Shown in pieces: positions 25,184 to 35,021 of a stretch of 64,000 nt of DNA. The translations under genes were made by a program, and so were the position numbers. Source of the DNA: JBFONV01 sp040779335 (GTDB taxonomy: Bacteria; Pseudomonadota; Gammaproteobacteria; Enterobacterales; Alteromonadaceae); NCBI GenBank assembly GCA_040779335.1, contig JBFONV010000004.1:62001-126000 (forward strand). The letters run 5' to 3'. The notes beneath the pieces were generated by a model, which was not told the DNA's origin, made no database searches, and saw only the letters and a program-made list of their open reading frames with translations. Positions within the stretch are counted from its first letter, which is position 1; every line of letters begins with the position of its first letter.

Positions 25184-28100
25184 ATGACACACGAGAACCC
25201 TGCTCGAACTAAAGGGCATCCTAGGATACTTAAAAATACTATTGCTTCTGTTTTTTGTATTACTTTATGTAGTACGGCAAACGCAGCAGACCTTACAAAA
25301 TTGGCCATACAACCAACAATTACAGGCCAAGCAATTTCAACTGCAGAAAATAAAAAACCTATTTACGCTATTGGCGAAAGAACAACCTATATAGTACAAC
25401 TAGACTCCCCCGCTGTGGCAACATATAAAGGCGAAATTGAGGGGTTTGAAGCTACAAATCCTCAATCTATTGGGAAAAAAAAGCTCAACGTTAAAAGTAA
25501 AGCAAGTAAAGCCTACGCTAAATTTTTACAAGAAAAACAAGCTAGTTTTATTGAGCATAGCGCAAAAGCGATCGGTCGCGATGTTAAGGTTAAGTATCGC
25601 TATCAGCACGCCATAAATGGTGTTGCGATGGAATTGACTGAGCATGAAGCTAACCAACTTAAAAAAATGCCCAATGTTGTGCGCGTAATGCGCGAACGCA
25701 TTGAACAACCGTTAACCGATGTAGGCCCTAAATGGATTGGTGCTGATGTACTTTGGAATCAACAAGGACACGGTAACAACCATACTGCGGGTTCTATGGG
25801 GGAAGGTGCAGTTATCGCTGTGCTCGATACCGGTATAAATCATGACCATCCTGCATTTGCCGACATTGGTGGTGATGGTTATGATCATGAAAATCCATTG
25901 GGTTCAGGCAACTATTTACCCGGAAGCTATTGTGATACTAACCCTAGTTTTTGTAACGATAAACTTATCGGCGCTTGGGATATGGTTCAAGACCCATTCG
26001 GAGATCCAAATTCGCCAGAAGATAGTGATGGTCATGGTAGCCATACTGCTAGTACCGCAGCGGGTAATTTTATCAAGCCAGCAACGTTAATGGCTCCTAC
26101 CACTGAATTGGTTCGTGATATTTCAGGCGTTGCGCCTCATGCAAATATCATTGCTTATGATGTGTGTGTTGACGGTTGTCCTGGCTCGGCACTTCTTGCT
26201 GCTATCAACCAAGTCATCATTGATAACTCATCATTACCTAATGGCATAGATGCCCTTAACTTTTCTATTTCTGGCGGTAACGACCCATACAATGATGCCA
26301 TGGAAATTGGCTTTCTTAATGCGACAGCGGCAGGCATTTATGTTGCCACGTCTGCAGGTAATTCAGGGCCGGGTGCTTCAACAACGGGCCATAATTCTCC
26401 TTGGGTAAGCACAACGGCGGCACTGACGCATAATCGTAAATTAGTCAATGCTGTAACTGATATGACAAGTGACGGTGCGTCATTAGGCAACCTTATTGGC
26501 GCCGGCTTTACCAGTGCTTATGGGCCTGCTGCCATTGTATATGCTGGTAATTTTCCGACATCTAACGGCTCACAAAATGATGCTAACCCTAGCCAATGTT
26601 TAGAGCCGTTCCCAGCCGGTCATTTTAATGGCGAAATTGTGGTATGTGACCGTGGTTCTATTGCCCGCACAGCTAAAGGTGCCAATGTCTTAGCTGGTGG
26701 TGCAGGTGGGTTTGTACTTGCCAACTCAGAAGGTAATGGAGAGTCAACGGTTGCTGATGCTCACTTTCTACCGGGTGTTCACTTAGGTTTTACCGATGGT
26801 GTCACGTTGAAAGACTGGATAGCGGCAAATACAAATACCCAAGCGACTATTCAAGGCGCTGAACTAAACCTTGATGAATCTAACGGCGATATTATGGCAG
26901 GATTTAGTTCTCGCGGACCTAATTTAGCCATTGATATTATCAAACCTGATATTGGTGCTCCGGGCGTAGATATTCTTGCCGCATTTAACAGCGATGGTAC
27001 GTCAACAGAACCTGAATATGGCATTATTTCAGGAACGTCTATGTCTAGCCCTCATAATGCGGGCAGCGGCGCTTTAGTGGGTAAGATGACAGATTGGACA
27101 CCTGCTGAAATCAAATCAGCTATGATGATGACATCCAAAAATAGCATGATGTTTAAGGAAGACAAGACAACACCTGTCGATGCTTTTGACGTAGGTGCTG
27201 GCCGCATTCAATTAGACAAAGTGCTTAAATCAGGCCTTGTGCTAAGTGAAACTGCAGCCAATTTTGCTGCCGCTAACCCCGCTTTGGGTGGCGATCCTAA
27301 AACATTGAACATTGCCAGCATGCAAGACAGTAATTGTGTCGGTACATGTTCATGGACAAGAACGGTAACCAACCGTTCTGATAAACATGGTAAGTGGACA
27401 TTGAGTGTTGAAGGTAGCGCTGCTGCAATGTCTGTATCACCAAAACAGTTAAAATTAGGTGCAGGTGAAAGTGCAGAAGTAACAGTAACTGCTGATACTA
27501 CACTATCGCCGGGTGGATGGAATTTTGCGGAGCTTACGTTAAAAGCTTCTGGTGCTGATTTGGTTGACTTACATATGCCTATCGCCATTGTTGCTGCCAA
27601 TAGCACAAGTTCAAGCCTATCCAAAACAGTTGATAAAGCGCAAGCAGTAGAAGGTGATGTTCTCAACTACCAAGTAGGCGTAACTAACGGTCAAGTTACT
27701 GATATTATTAATATCAACGACATGTTACCTAGTGGTGTTACCTATGTTGACGGCTCTGCAGTATCAACTATTACTGGTGGTACAGAAATATCACCTGTAG
27801 ATGTTTCAGGTAACCTCCTATCATGGAGTTTCCAATTGGATCCAGGTGGCTTAGAAGTTAGTCAATCGCCTGCGCCATATGGCTATCTTCCATTGAGCCT
27901 ATTTGTTGCTCCTGCGGCCTTACCATCTAACGGTGATGAAGGTGGTATTATAGCGGGTGGACTTCCAGCCTTTAGCTTTAATGGTGAAACCTATACAGAT
28001 GTGATCGTATCTGTAAACGGTACTATCGAAGTGGGTACTGCTAGTGGTCAGGCAACAGGGTGGATAAACCAACAACTACCTTCAGTCAATGCACCGAATA

Positions 28101-28585
28101 ACCTAATGGCACCATTTTGGGCCGATTTAAACTTGGCTGCCGGCGGTAACTGGTACAATGCAGTGTTAACTGATGGCGTATCTACATTTATAATTTTTGA
28201 GTGGGAAAACGTACCATTATGGGGAAATGATCCTGCCATAGGCCACACATTCCAAGTTTGGATCCAAATTAAAGATGGCGAAACGAATATCTTTTACGTT
28301 TATGCCGACATCCCTGCAATACCGGCTGGTTTGACCGTTGGTGTTGAAAATAGTGATGGCTCAGTAGGTGATTCTTACTACTTTAATGGTAACGGCACCG
28401 CACCTAGTGTTGGTACTGATCTTACTATCAATGCGACGCAAGGTGGTACTGCCACATTAGATTTCCAAGGTGAAATCACGCGCTGTCGTAGTAGTCATGA
28501 GCGTAAGAAAGTTAATGAAGTCACGATGACGGCTGGTTCAACCTCTGAACGAGCTATTGCGGTGACAACTTGTTCTAAAAACTAA
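25184..28585 (+). CDS. Secreted S8 (subtilisin-family) serine protease
   Basis: 1133 residues from an ATG at 25184; a GTG at 25115 overlaps its own AAGAG and is unlikely. Order: long n-region and signal (about 14-35, ending STANAAD); inhibitor I9-type prodomain to about 165; catalytic domain with D215 (VLDTGIN), H284 (DGHGSHTAS) and S619 (GTSMSSPH); an inserted PA domain at about 460-560 (CDRGSIARTAKGANVLAGG); a fibronectin-like domain (about 700-800); a DUF11-like repeat (VLNYQVGVTN); and a beta-rich C-terminus ending with two Cys. It is an extracellular protein-degrading enzyme, typical of marine heterotrophs. No sorting domain such as a GlyGly-CTERM is seen at the end. Confidence 0.93.
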   Translation: MTHENPARTKGHPRILKNTIASVFCITLCSTANAADLTKLAIQPTITGQAISTAENKKPIYAIGERTTYIVQLDSPAVATYKGEIEGFEATNPQSIGKKKLNVKSKASKAYAKFLQEKQASFIEHSAKAIGRDVKVKYRYQHAINGVAMELTEHEANQLKKMPNVVRVMRERIEQPLTDVGPKWIGADVLWNQQGHGNNHTAGSMGEGAVIAVLDTGINHDHPAFADIGGDGYDHENPLGSGNYLPGSYCDTNPSFCNDKLIGAWDMVQDPFGDPNSPEDSDGHGSHTASTAAGNFIKPATLMAPTTELVRDISGVAPHANIIAYDVCVDGCPGSALLAAINQVIIDNSSLPNGIDALNFSISGGNDPYNDAMEIGFLNATAAGIYVATSAGNSGPGASTTGHNSPWVSTTAALTHNRKLVNAVTDMTSDGASLGNLIGAGFTSAYGPAAIVYAGNFPTSNGSQNDANPSQCLEPFPAGHFNGEIVVCDRGSIARTAKGANVLAGGAGGFVLANSEGNGESTVADAHFLPGVHLGFTDGVTLKDWIAANTNTQATIQGAELNLDESNGDIMAGFSSRGPNLAIDIIKPDIGAPGVDILAAFNSDGTSTEPEYGIISGTSMSSPHNAGSGALVGKMTDWTPAEIKSAMMMTSKNSMMFKEDKTTPVDAFDVGAGRIQLDKVLKSGLVLSETAANFAAANPALGGDPKTLNIASMQDSNCVGTCSWTRTVTNRSDKHGKWTLSVEGSAAAMSVSPKQLKLGAGESAEVTVTADTTLSPGGWNFAELTLKASGADLVDLHMPIAIVAANSTSSSLSKTVDKAQAVEGDVLNYQVGVTNGQVTDIININDMLPSGVTYVDGSAVSTITGGTEISPVDVSGNLLSWSFQLDPGGLEVSQSPAPYGYLPLSLFVAPAALPSNGDEGGIIAGGLPAFSFNGETYTDVIVSVNGTIEVGTASGQATGWINQQLPSVNAPNNLMAPFWADLNLAAGGNWYNAVLTDGVSTFIIFEWENVPLWGNDPAIGHTFQVWIQIKDGETNIFYVYADIPAIPAGLTVGVENSDGSVGDSYYFNGNGTAPSVGTDLTINATQGGTATLDFQGEITRCRSSHERKKVNEVTMTAGSTSERAIAVTTCSKN

Positions 28586-28607
28586 GTAAATAGCGTTTAA
28601 CACGCAA

Positions 28608-28642
28608 TAAAAAAGGAGAAGGTTAACCTTCTCCTTTTTTTT
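28608..28642 (+). terminator. Rho-independent terminator after the subtilase gene
   Basis: A perfect palindrome GGAGAAGG-TTAA-CCTTCTCC (28615-28634) is flanked by A and T runs, with eight T on the + strand side. It could work in both directions. Confidence 0.93.
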
Positions 28643-29015
28643 CTTTTTTTTATAATGCTTCTTTTTCATATGATTGTACCACTACAAAATATGAACATTC
28701 TTTTACAACTTGTTTCGAGAGCTTTTAGTGCCTACAAATTATTTATATCAAACAACCTAATTATATTGATTTGGTAGGGTAATCCCTAACACCTAGTGCT
28801 TGGCATTATCCAAATTTCAAAATCATTAGTGTCAGAGTTATTGGTTTTACTTGGTGGAGCACATTAAGTAATTGATTTTTAAGTGTTACATTGTCTAAAA
28901 CGTGACAACACCCAAGGGGCGTTAAACGCCAAGAACACCTTTGAACCCCATCGCTTTAATGAACAGTGCGGTTCTTCATTTTAATGTCATTAGGTGAGAT
29001 TAACTCTTTGGGCTT
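28643..29015. repeat. Intergenic region with CCAAGGGG-family element
   Basis: No gene seen. At about 28903-28952 lies an element reading GTGACAACACCCAAGGGGCG, then TTAAACGCCAAGAACACCTTTG. It is the third clear member of the family at 23.7 and 24.7 kb. GGGGCGTT/AACGCC gives a short stem. Confidence 0.5.
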
Positions 29016-30119
29016 CTACTTTTTATCTTCACTTTGTTGCGAAAATGTATTGGTTATATTTTCAATCGTAAACGGTAATTTGTTGGTTGAAGAATAACTA
29101 AATTTAGCAAAGTCATAATACTCAAGTTGATGCTGTTTTAGCCGGGTTTTAAAAAGGTTTGAGTATGGTGTGGAGCTAGATTCAAAAATATCAACGACTT
29201 GGTGTCTTTCGTTTAAAGGTAGATTGTTACTATCAATATCCCTAAGCATAGCTAATGCTAACGCGCCCAATGTTACATGGCCGCCAAACGATAAATTTGT
29301 TGGGTAATGAGGGTCATCAACATCCCAATTAATGCCGCCGATGACAACAGGGTATTCTAATGTTAACTCCTCGACCGCTTTTTTGGCGCCAAATGCCATC
29401 GCGTCATTGCCAGCCCAAATAAGATCAATGCGTTTACGTTGCAGGATGCCTTTTACTTTTTGATACGCTTGTTGCTTAGACCAATTGGCCACCGTACTAT
29501 CAACGATATTAATGCTTTTAATTGCCTGTATCGCATCTTTCATACCTTGCTCCCGCGCTAGCGATGCGGGAGTTGTGTAGTCGCCTTGTAAGGCAAGTAA
29601 ATTCCTTGAACTGTTGTTATTGTTGTTATCTTGTAGCGACTCATATTGTTGAAATAAGCCATTGAGCAACTTATTGCCAGCAATGTAATTATCTGGGATA
29701 ACGCTACCTATGAGTAAGCTCTTCTCTGGCGTTGAGAGCAATGAATAATCTTTGTCATTAAACGTATTTAACAGCATAAAGGTGGGGATATTGTGTGTGG
29801 CTATTTGCCTCATAATATTGAGTGCAATTCCCTTTTCGTTTACCAATATCACATATTGAGGCTTTTCGGCCGCTATTTCTTCGACCAATGACTTCATTAA
29901 TATATGATTTCTAAAAGCATATATGGTGACTAATTCGATATCTAAATCATCTGCGGCGGCTGTCATGAATTGCGTGACATTAGACCAAAACTTGCCAGTC
30001 GTATTTTGGTCGGGGTAGCCAGGGTTTAAAAAAACCACTTTGAAACTAGTTGCATAGCAACATTGTGATATCAGGCAAGTTATTAATAATACTACAAATA
30101 TGAAAGCGTTTTTATTCAT
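29016..30119 (-). CDS. Periplasmic sugar-type ABC solute-binding protein (Peripla_BP_4), orphan
   Basis: 367 residues from the ATG at 30119 (a GTG three codons earlier exists). The signal peptide is FIFVVLLITCLISQCCYATS. It has a type-I periplasmic binding fold: FKVVFLNPGYPDQN, EEIAAEKPQYVILVNEKG, PTFMLLNTF, ALQGDYTTPASLAREQGM, RIDLIWAGNDAMAFGAKKAVEEL and VVIGGINWDVD. In this fold GND.MA contacts the ligand. No permease or ATPase is nearby; it may feed a two-component sensor instead. An Asn-rich loop (QDNNNNNSSR) is present. Confidence 0.82.
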   Translation of the reverse strand: MNKNAFIFVVLLITCLISQCCYATSFKVVFLNPGYPDQNTTGKFWSNVTQFMTAAADDLDIELVTIYAFRNHILMKSLVEEIAAEKPQYVILVNEKGIALNIMRQIATHNIPTFMLLNTFNDKDYSLLSTPEKSLLIGSVIPDNYIAGNKLLNGLFQQYESLQDNNNNNSSRNLLALQGDYTTPASLAREQGMKDAIQAIKSINIVDSTVANWSKQQAYQKVKGILQRKRIDLIWAGNDAMAFGAKKAVEELTLEYPVVIGGINWDVDDPHYPTNLSFGGHVTLGALALAMLRDIDSNNLPLNERHQVVDIFESSSTPYSNLFKTRLKQHQLEYYDFAKFSYSSTNKLPFTIENITNTFSQQSEDKK

Positions 30120-30205
30120 ACTAAGCACAAGGCTTGTTAAAGAGTTGGTTGTCTATGAAGTTTAGCTTATTTCAATAAAGAATCGTGCTTTTTAATACCT
30201 ACCAT

Positions 30206-30234
30206 AAAATCAATGGGTCAGAGTCATTGATCTT
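30206..30234. repeat. REP-like palindrome, copy 2
   Basis: AAAATCAATG (30206-30215) pairs with CATTGATCTT (30225-30234) at 9 of 10 positions around GGTCAGAGT. A downstream CTCTGATCC (about 30250) can pair with GGGTCAGAG, giving an alternative larger stem. It shares the core with 8616-8643. Palindromes of this type are often moved by REP-associated transposases; none is in this window. Confidence 0.55.
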
Positions 30235-30390
30235 CGCAGTACTTAGCTAACTCTGATCCAGCAAGTATTTATGTTATATATTTACTGTGTACTCATTTTG
30301 TTACATGACGTCACCATTTATACTCGAAAAACGCATGAAAAATTTCTCAGAGTTAAATAAGATACAGGGATAACAATATAGGGAACTAAC

Positions 30391-33279
30391 ATGAAACAGA
30401 AATATTTGGCAGCCATAATAGCGGCAAGTTTAACGTTATCCGCTTGTATGGCAACCACTTCAACCTCTAATAATAGCGCGTCAGTGCAGTCTTCCGAGAG
30501 TAGTACGAATAAAGTTTTTAGCCAAAAATACTTATTTAAAGAGTTACCAAATGGCTTACGTGTCTTAGTGGTGAAAACCGACTATCCAGATCTTGTTTCA
30601 GTACAAATTCCTGTGTCTGTAGGCTCTCGTGATGAAAATGAAGCGGGCAAAACAGGCTTTGCGCATTTCTTTGAGCATATGATGTTTAAAGGTTCAGAAA
30701 AATATCCACAAGCGGTGTACGCCGACTTATTTAAAAATGCGGGCGTTGATAACGGCGCATATACCACTAACGATTACACCAACTATCATTTGGATTTTTC
30801 TAAAGATCACTTAGAAACAGTGTTAGAGATCCAAGCGGATCATTTTAAAAACCTTACTTACACTGATGCACAATTTAAAACCGAAGCCTTAACGGTGAAA
30901 GGCGAATACTTAAAAAACAATGCTAGCCCAATTCGCAAACTATTAGCTGCAGTGCGAAAAGAGGCATTTGATACTCATACTTATAAACACACCACCATGG
31001 GTTTCTTTGAAGATGTCGAGGCGATGCCAGAACAAGTTGCCTATGGTAAAAAGTTCTTTAAACAGTTTTATAAGCCTGAATATGTATCACTAGTGATTGT
31101 CGGTGATGTAGATCCAAAAGCAACCATGGCAATGGTGGAAAAGCATTGGGGCAATTGGCAACAAGGTGATTTTGTCAATGAAATTGCGCAAGAGCCAAAA
31201 CAGCAAGCGCCTAAATATGTGCATGAAAAATTTGAGGGTTTACCTGGGCATTGGTTGTTAGTTTCATACAAGGGCACTGATTTTAAACCGAAGAAGAAAG
31301 ATCGCGCGGCATTAGATCTGATCTCAGAATTATACTTTTCAAATAACTCTGCGTTGTATCAAGAGTTAGTTGTTGACAAGCAGTTGGCCAGCCAAATGTT
31401 TAACTACAATCCAGCAACAAAAGATGCGGGTTTACGTCACGTTTTCATTAAAGTGAATGAAGAAAAAGATTTAGCCACAGTGCGTGATGCGATAAATCGT
31501 ACTTATGCGCAAGCGCGTACCGAGCTAGTTTCAGCAGATAAACTCGATAACTTAAAATCAAATTTAAAATATAGTTTTGTTAATAGCTTAGACTCTTCAG
31601 AAGCTATTGCGTCAACACTAGCTCGCTATATGCATTTTGATCGCGATCCTGAAACGATTAATTATCTGTATAACAGCTTTGACAATATTACAGCTAAAGA
31701 TATTAAACGCGTTGCCAATCAATATTTTGTTGATGAAAATCGTACCACGGTAACGTTGTCGGCGTTAGATGAAATTGCTGACTTTGAACAAGAAGTGAAC
31801 TTAAACGACGCCGTGGCAAAAATTGAGATGAAAAAGGCTCAACCAAGCGCGCCGAAGTTTGCAGTGTTAGATAAGACAAATGATTCGCCATTGATTGATG
31901 TTAACTTCCTGTTTTATACCGGTGCGGCTGCAGATCCTGTCGGTAAAAAAGGCGTGGCGGCATTAACCGCGCGTATGTTAACCCAAGGTGGCTCACAAAC
32001 ACGTAGTTATAACGATATTAAGAAAAATTTATACCCGTTAGCTGGACGATTTTCGTCTCAGCTTGATAAAGAAATGATGTCATTTTCGGGACGCGTACAC
32101 AAAGACAATGCCTTACCGTGGTATCAATTGATCAGTGATCAATTATTGAATCCTGGGTGGCGTGAAGATGACTTTAAGCGTTTGAAAAAAGAATTAATCG
32201 ATAGCATAAAGTCAGGCCTTAAGTCGTCTAATGATGAAGAGCTAGGTAAAGAAGTGCTGTATAGCGAGCTTTATCAAGGACACGTTTATGAAAACTTCAA
32301 TAGTGGTGATTTATCGGACATAGAAACGATCACCATTGAAGACCTTAAAGCGTTTTACAACACCCAACTGACGCAAGCGAAATTAAATTTGGGTATTACT
32401 GGGGCTATGCCAAGTGCGTTAAAAACTCAGTTAATGACCGATTTAGCGGCGCTGCCTGTTGGTGATGAAAAGCGTTTAACAATTGCTAAAGCGCCTGCTT
32501 TAACAGGTCATCATGCGACCATTGTTGAAAAGAATGCGCAATCTACCGCAGTATCGTTTGGTTTCCCTATTGATACTATTCGCAGTGATAAAGACTGGGC
32601 GGCACTTTGGTTAGTACGCTCGTACTTTGGTGAACACAGAAGCTCTAACAGCTACTTGTATCAACAAATACGTCAGGCACGTGGCATGAACTATGGTGAT
32701 TATGCTTATATTGAATATTTCCCTCGTGGTATGTTCCAAACTAAACCTAACGCAAACCTTGGTCGTTCAAGCCAAATTTTCCAAGTGTGGTTACGTCCGT
32801 TACGTTCGAATAATGATGCCCATTTTGCGACGCGCGCCGCTATGTTTGAATTAGACAAGCTAATTGAAAATGGTATGAGCGAAAAAGACTTTCAGGCAAC
32901 ACGTAATTACTTAACTAATTACGCGCCGCAATTAGTCGCTAGCCAAGACCAGCAGTTAGGTTATGCGCTTGATAGTGAGTTTTATCAAACACCTGAGTTT
33001 GTTAAATATGTGCGTGAGCAGTTGGCAAAACTATCGTTAGACGATGTTAACCGTGTCATTAAAGAAAACCTACAAACAGAGAATGTTCATTATGTTTTTA
33101 TTTCAGGCGATGGTAAAGATATGCAGCAACGCCTGTTGTCTGAACAAGTGTCACCGTTAACATATAACAGTGAAAAGCCAGCAGAGCTTTTAGCGACAGA
33201 TAAAATTATTGAAAGCTACAAGTTAGCCTTACCTGCTAAAAATGTTGAGGTTATTGCGGTTGATGAGGTTTTTAAATAA
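30391..33279 (+). CDS. M16-family zinc metallopeptidase lipoprotein
   Basis: 962 residues. The lipobox LSAC places Cys20 as the lipidated residue. The N-terminal M16 unit has the inverted zinc motif HFFEH at 92-96, followed by the Glu ligand near 172 (VKGEYLKN), the usual spacing. The second half (from about 490) repeats the fold without a zinc motif and has the R-Y type region RQARGMNYGDYAYIEYFP. Pitrilysin-like lipoproteins of about 950 residues are common in Alteromonadales and degrade peptides in the periplasm. A single gene with its own terminator. Confidence 0.92.
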   Translation: MKQKYLAAIIAASLTLSACMATTSTSNNSASVQSSESSTNKVFSQKYLFKELPNGLRVLVVKTDYPDLVSVQIPVSVGSRDENEAGKTGFAHFFEHMMFKGSEKYPQAVYADLFKNAGVDNGAYTTNDYTNYHLDFSKDHLETVLEIQADHFKNLTYTDAQFKTEALTVKGEYLKNNASPIRKLLAAVRKEAFDTHTYKHTTMGFFEDVEAMPEQVAYGKKFFKQFYKPEYVSLVIVGDVDPKATMAMVEKHWGNWQQGDFVNEIAQEPKQQAPKYVHEKFEGLPGHWLLVSYKGTDFKPKKKDRAALDLISELYFSNNSALYQELVVDKQLASQMFNYNPATKDAGLRHVFIKVNEEKDLATVRDAINRTYAQARTELVSADKLDNLKSNLKYSFVNSLDSSEAIASTLARYMHFDRDPETINYLYNSFDNITAKDIKRVANQYFVDENRTTVTLSALDEIADFEQEVNLNDAVAKIEMKKAQPSAPKFAVLDKTNDSPLIDVNFLFYTGAAADPVGKKGVAALTARMLTQGGSQTRSYNDIKKNLYPLAGRFSSQLDKEMMSFSGRVHKDNALPWYQLISDQLLNPGWREDDFKRLKKELIDSIKSGLKSSNDEELGKEVLYSELYQGHVYENFNSGDLSDIETITIEDLKAFYNTQLTQAKLNLGITGAMPSALKTQLMTDLAALPVGDEKRLTIAKAPALTGHHATIVEKNAQSTAVSFGFPIDTIRSDKDWAALWLVRSYFGEHRSSNSYLYQQIRQARGMNYGDYAYIEYFPRGMFQTKPNANLGRSSQIFQVWLRPLRSNNDAHFATRAAMFELDKLIENGMSEKDFQATRNYLTNYAPQLVASQDQQLGYALDSEFYQTPEFVKYVREQLAKLSLDDVNRVIKENLQTENVHYVFISGDGKDMQQRLLSEQVSPLTYNSEKPAELLATDKIIESYKLALPAKNVEVIAVDEVFK

Positions 33280-33338
33280 TCCTTAGTAATCGCTAGGTAT
33301 TGATCCTGCATATAACAGGACATTGAAGTAATCATAGT

Positions 33339-33367
33339 AAAACACCACGCTTGACGTGGTGTTTTTA
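33339..33367 (+). terminator. Rho-independent terminator after the M16 peptidase gene
   Basis: CACCACG (33343-33349), loop CTTGA, CGTGGTG (33355-33361), with an A run before and TTTTT after. Confidence 0.88.
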
Positions 33368-33485
33368 TTTTAAGAAAAATTTGTTTCGCTAAAGCGCATA
33401 ACAACAACACATAACCTACACTTTTCAATCAGCCTTTTTGACTGATAAAATAAGTTCTCTTTGTTAATAATTTTCGATAATTGCC

Positions 33486-33821
33486 ATGAGCGAAACAACA
33501 CCTATTTGTCTTAAATGCAAATCTGAGTATGTCTACCAAGACCAAGCGCTATTTATATGTCCTGAATGTAATTACGAATGGAGTGTAGAAGAGATTGACG
33601 AAGATGAACTTATTGTTAAAGACATTTATGGGAATACACTGGTGGCAGGAGACAAGTTAACTTTGATAAAAGACCTGCGGGTAAAAGGTAGCTCAATGGT
33701 ACTTAAAATCGGTAGCAAAGCGACAATCAAAAGGCTACTTACTGGCGATCATCCGCTTGATTGCAAGGTTGTCGGATACGGTGATATGCTTATTAAAGCG
33801 GACAAAGTCAAAAAGGCCTAA
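33486..33821 (+). CDS. yjdM: YjdM/PhnA-family zinc-ribbon protein
   Basis: 111 residues, equal to E. coli YjdM (once called PhnA). A zinc ribbon of two CxxC knuckles (CLKC ... CPEC) fills residues 9-29, followed by the conserved acidic linker EEIDEDELIVKDIYGNTL and a domain with GDKLTLIKDLRVKGSSMVLKIG and a KVVGYGDMLIKADKVKK end. It is cytosolic; its function is not established despite the old phosphonate label. It stands alone. Confidence 0.92.
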   Translation: MSETTPICLKCKSEYVYQDQALFICPECNYEWSVEEIDEDELIVKDIYGNTLVAGDKLTLIKDLRVKGSSMVLKIGSKATIKRLLTGDHPLDCKVVGYGDMLIKADKVKKA

Positions 33822-33981
33822 GGTGGATTTGTAATAAGAAAGAGGTATCTAGTAAATTAATGGCGATTCATCCTGTCTTTTTTGTGATATTAAATTAATA
33901 CTTAGAATAATTTATTCCAATATGAGTTTTAAATGCACGTAACAATATTCTGCGCTAAGCAATAAAGTATCGGAGTTGACA

Positions 33982-34764
33982 ATGGTAAAATTCGTCCTAG
34001 CGATATGCATGCTGATTTTAACGTTTCAGTCATATGGGCGTGAATTAATTATTGGTGTAAATGAACGAGACATCTACCGTTATATAGATAAAAATGGCTC
34101 TTGGGCTGGTAAAGATATAGAACTTATTAAAGCCGTATTTCGTCGGACACCCTACACGTTTAAAATCATTTCTATGCCTTGGCCAAGAGTGTTAAAAGGC
34201 CTGGAATCTGGTGATGTTGATATGACGTTAGCGGGTTCTATTTTGCCGGAACGACAAGCGTATGCGCTGTTTTCTAAACATGTATTTCGTTACAGTCACT
34301 ACATGTTATTTGTACATAAAAGTAAGCTAGATTTATTCCAGTCGGTTACAGTGCTGGCAGATTTAACAAAAAAAGATATTCTTATTGGCGCACTACGTGG
34401 TGCCATTTATTCCGATTCCTATAATGAACTACTGAAAAATGATGAGTTCGTTGAAAGGCTCGCCTATATAGGTGATGACCAACATATGGCAAGTTTTGTT
34501 CTTAAGCGTCGGGTCGACGCTTATATTGATTCTGAAATAGAAGGTAAACATTATTTATTAAAAGAACCTGACTATAGCAATAACATAATACCGCTTTTTC
34601 GGATCACCTCAGATGAAGAAGCCGAAAGTAACCTTATGTACAGTAAAAAAACAATATCTCAAACACTGGTCGACGAGTTTGATGAAGCCTTAAGAGAACT
34701 TCATCAAAGTGGGGAGTACGAACAAATTTCCAAAAAATTTGACCCCGCAGAGCAGGGCTCTTAG
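33982..34764 (+). CDS. Periplasmic solute-binding protein, SBP_bac_3 type (orphan)
   Basis: 260 residues from the ATG at 33982, which has GGAG 6 bp upstream; a TTG at 33976 lies in that ribosome site. The signal peptide is FVLAICMLILTFQSYG. The mature protein opens LIIGVNERDIYRYIDKNGSWAGKDIELIKAVF and has MPWPRVLKGLESGDVDMTLAGS, LFSKHVFRYSHYMLFVHKSK and KRRVDAYIDSE. It differs from the WPPY type in lacking that motif, so it is probably another subfamily. There is no transport operon around it. Confidence 0.8.
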   Translation: MVKFVLAICMLILTFQSYGRELIIGVNERDIYRYIDKNGSWAGKDIELIKAVFRRTPYTFKIISMPWPRVLKGLESGDVDMTLAGSILPERQAYALFSKHVFRYSHYMLFVHKSKLDLFQSVTVLADLTKKDILIGALRGAIYSDSYNELLKNDEFVERLAYIGDDQHMASFVLKRRVDAYIDSEIEGKHYLLKEPDYSNNIIPLFRITSDEEAESNLMYSKKTISQTLVDEFDEALRELHQSGEYEQISKKFDPAEQGS

Positions 34765-35021
34765 GTTAAACGAATTCAAAGCACCTAAAAGTGCAATACA
34801 CTGCCTATTCTAAATTTTTACAGATAATGCTATCTATCAAATAAAAGAAGTAGATCTTGAATATAAGCTAGCTTTTATTACTAAACTAAATGTTTATTAA
34901 AGGTGTGACTCACAAGCATATTATTGCTACTTTAATGATAAATAACTGCGGTGATGATGAAGTGATTCTCTGCAGGGATAATGAGGTGCTATCGAATCAA
35001 AATGAATGACAGATATTTGAA

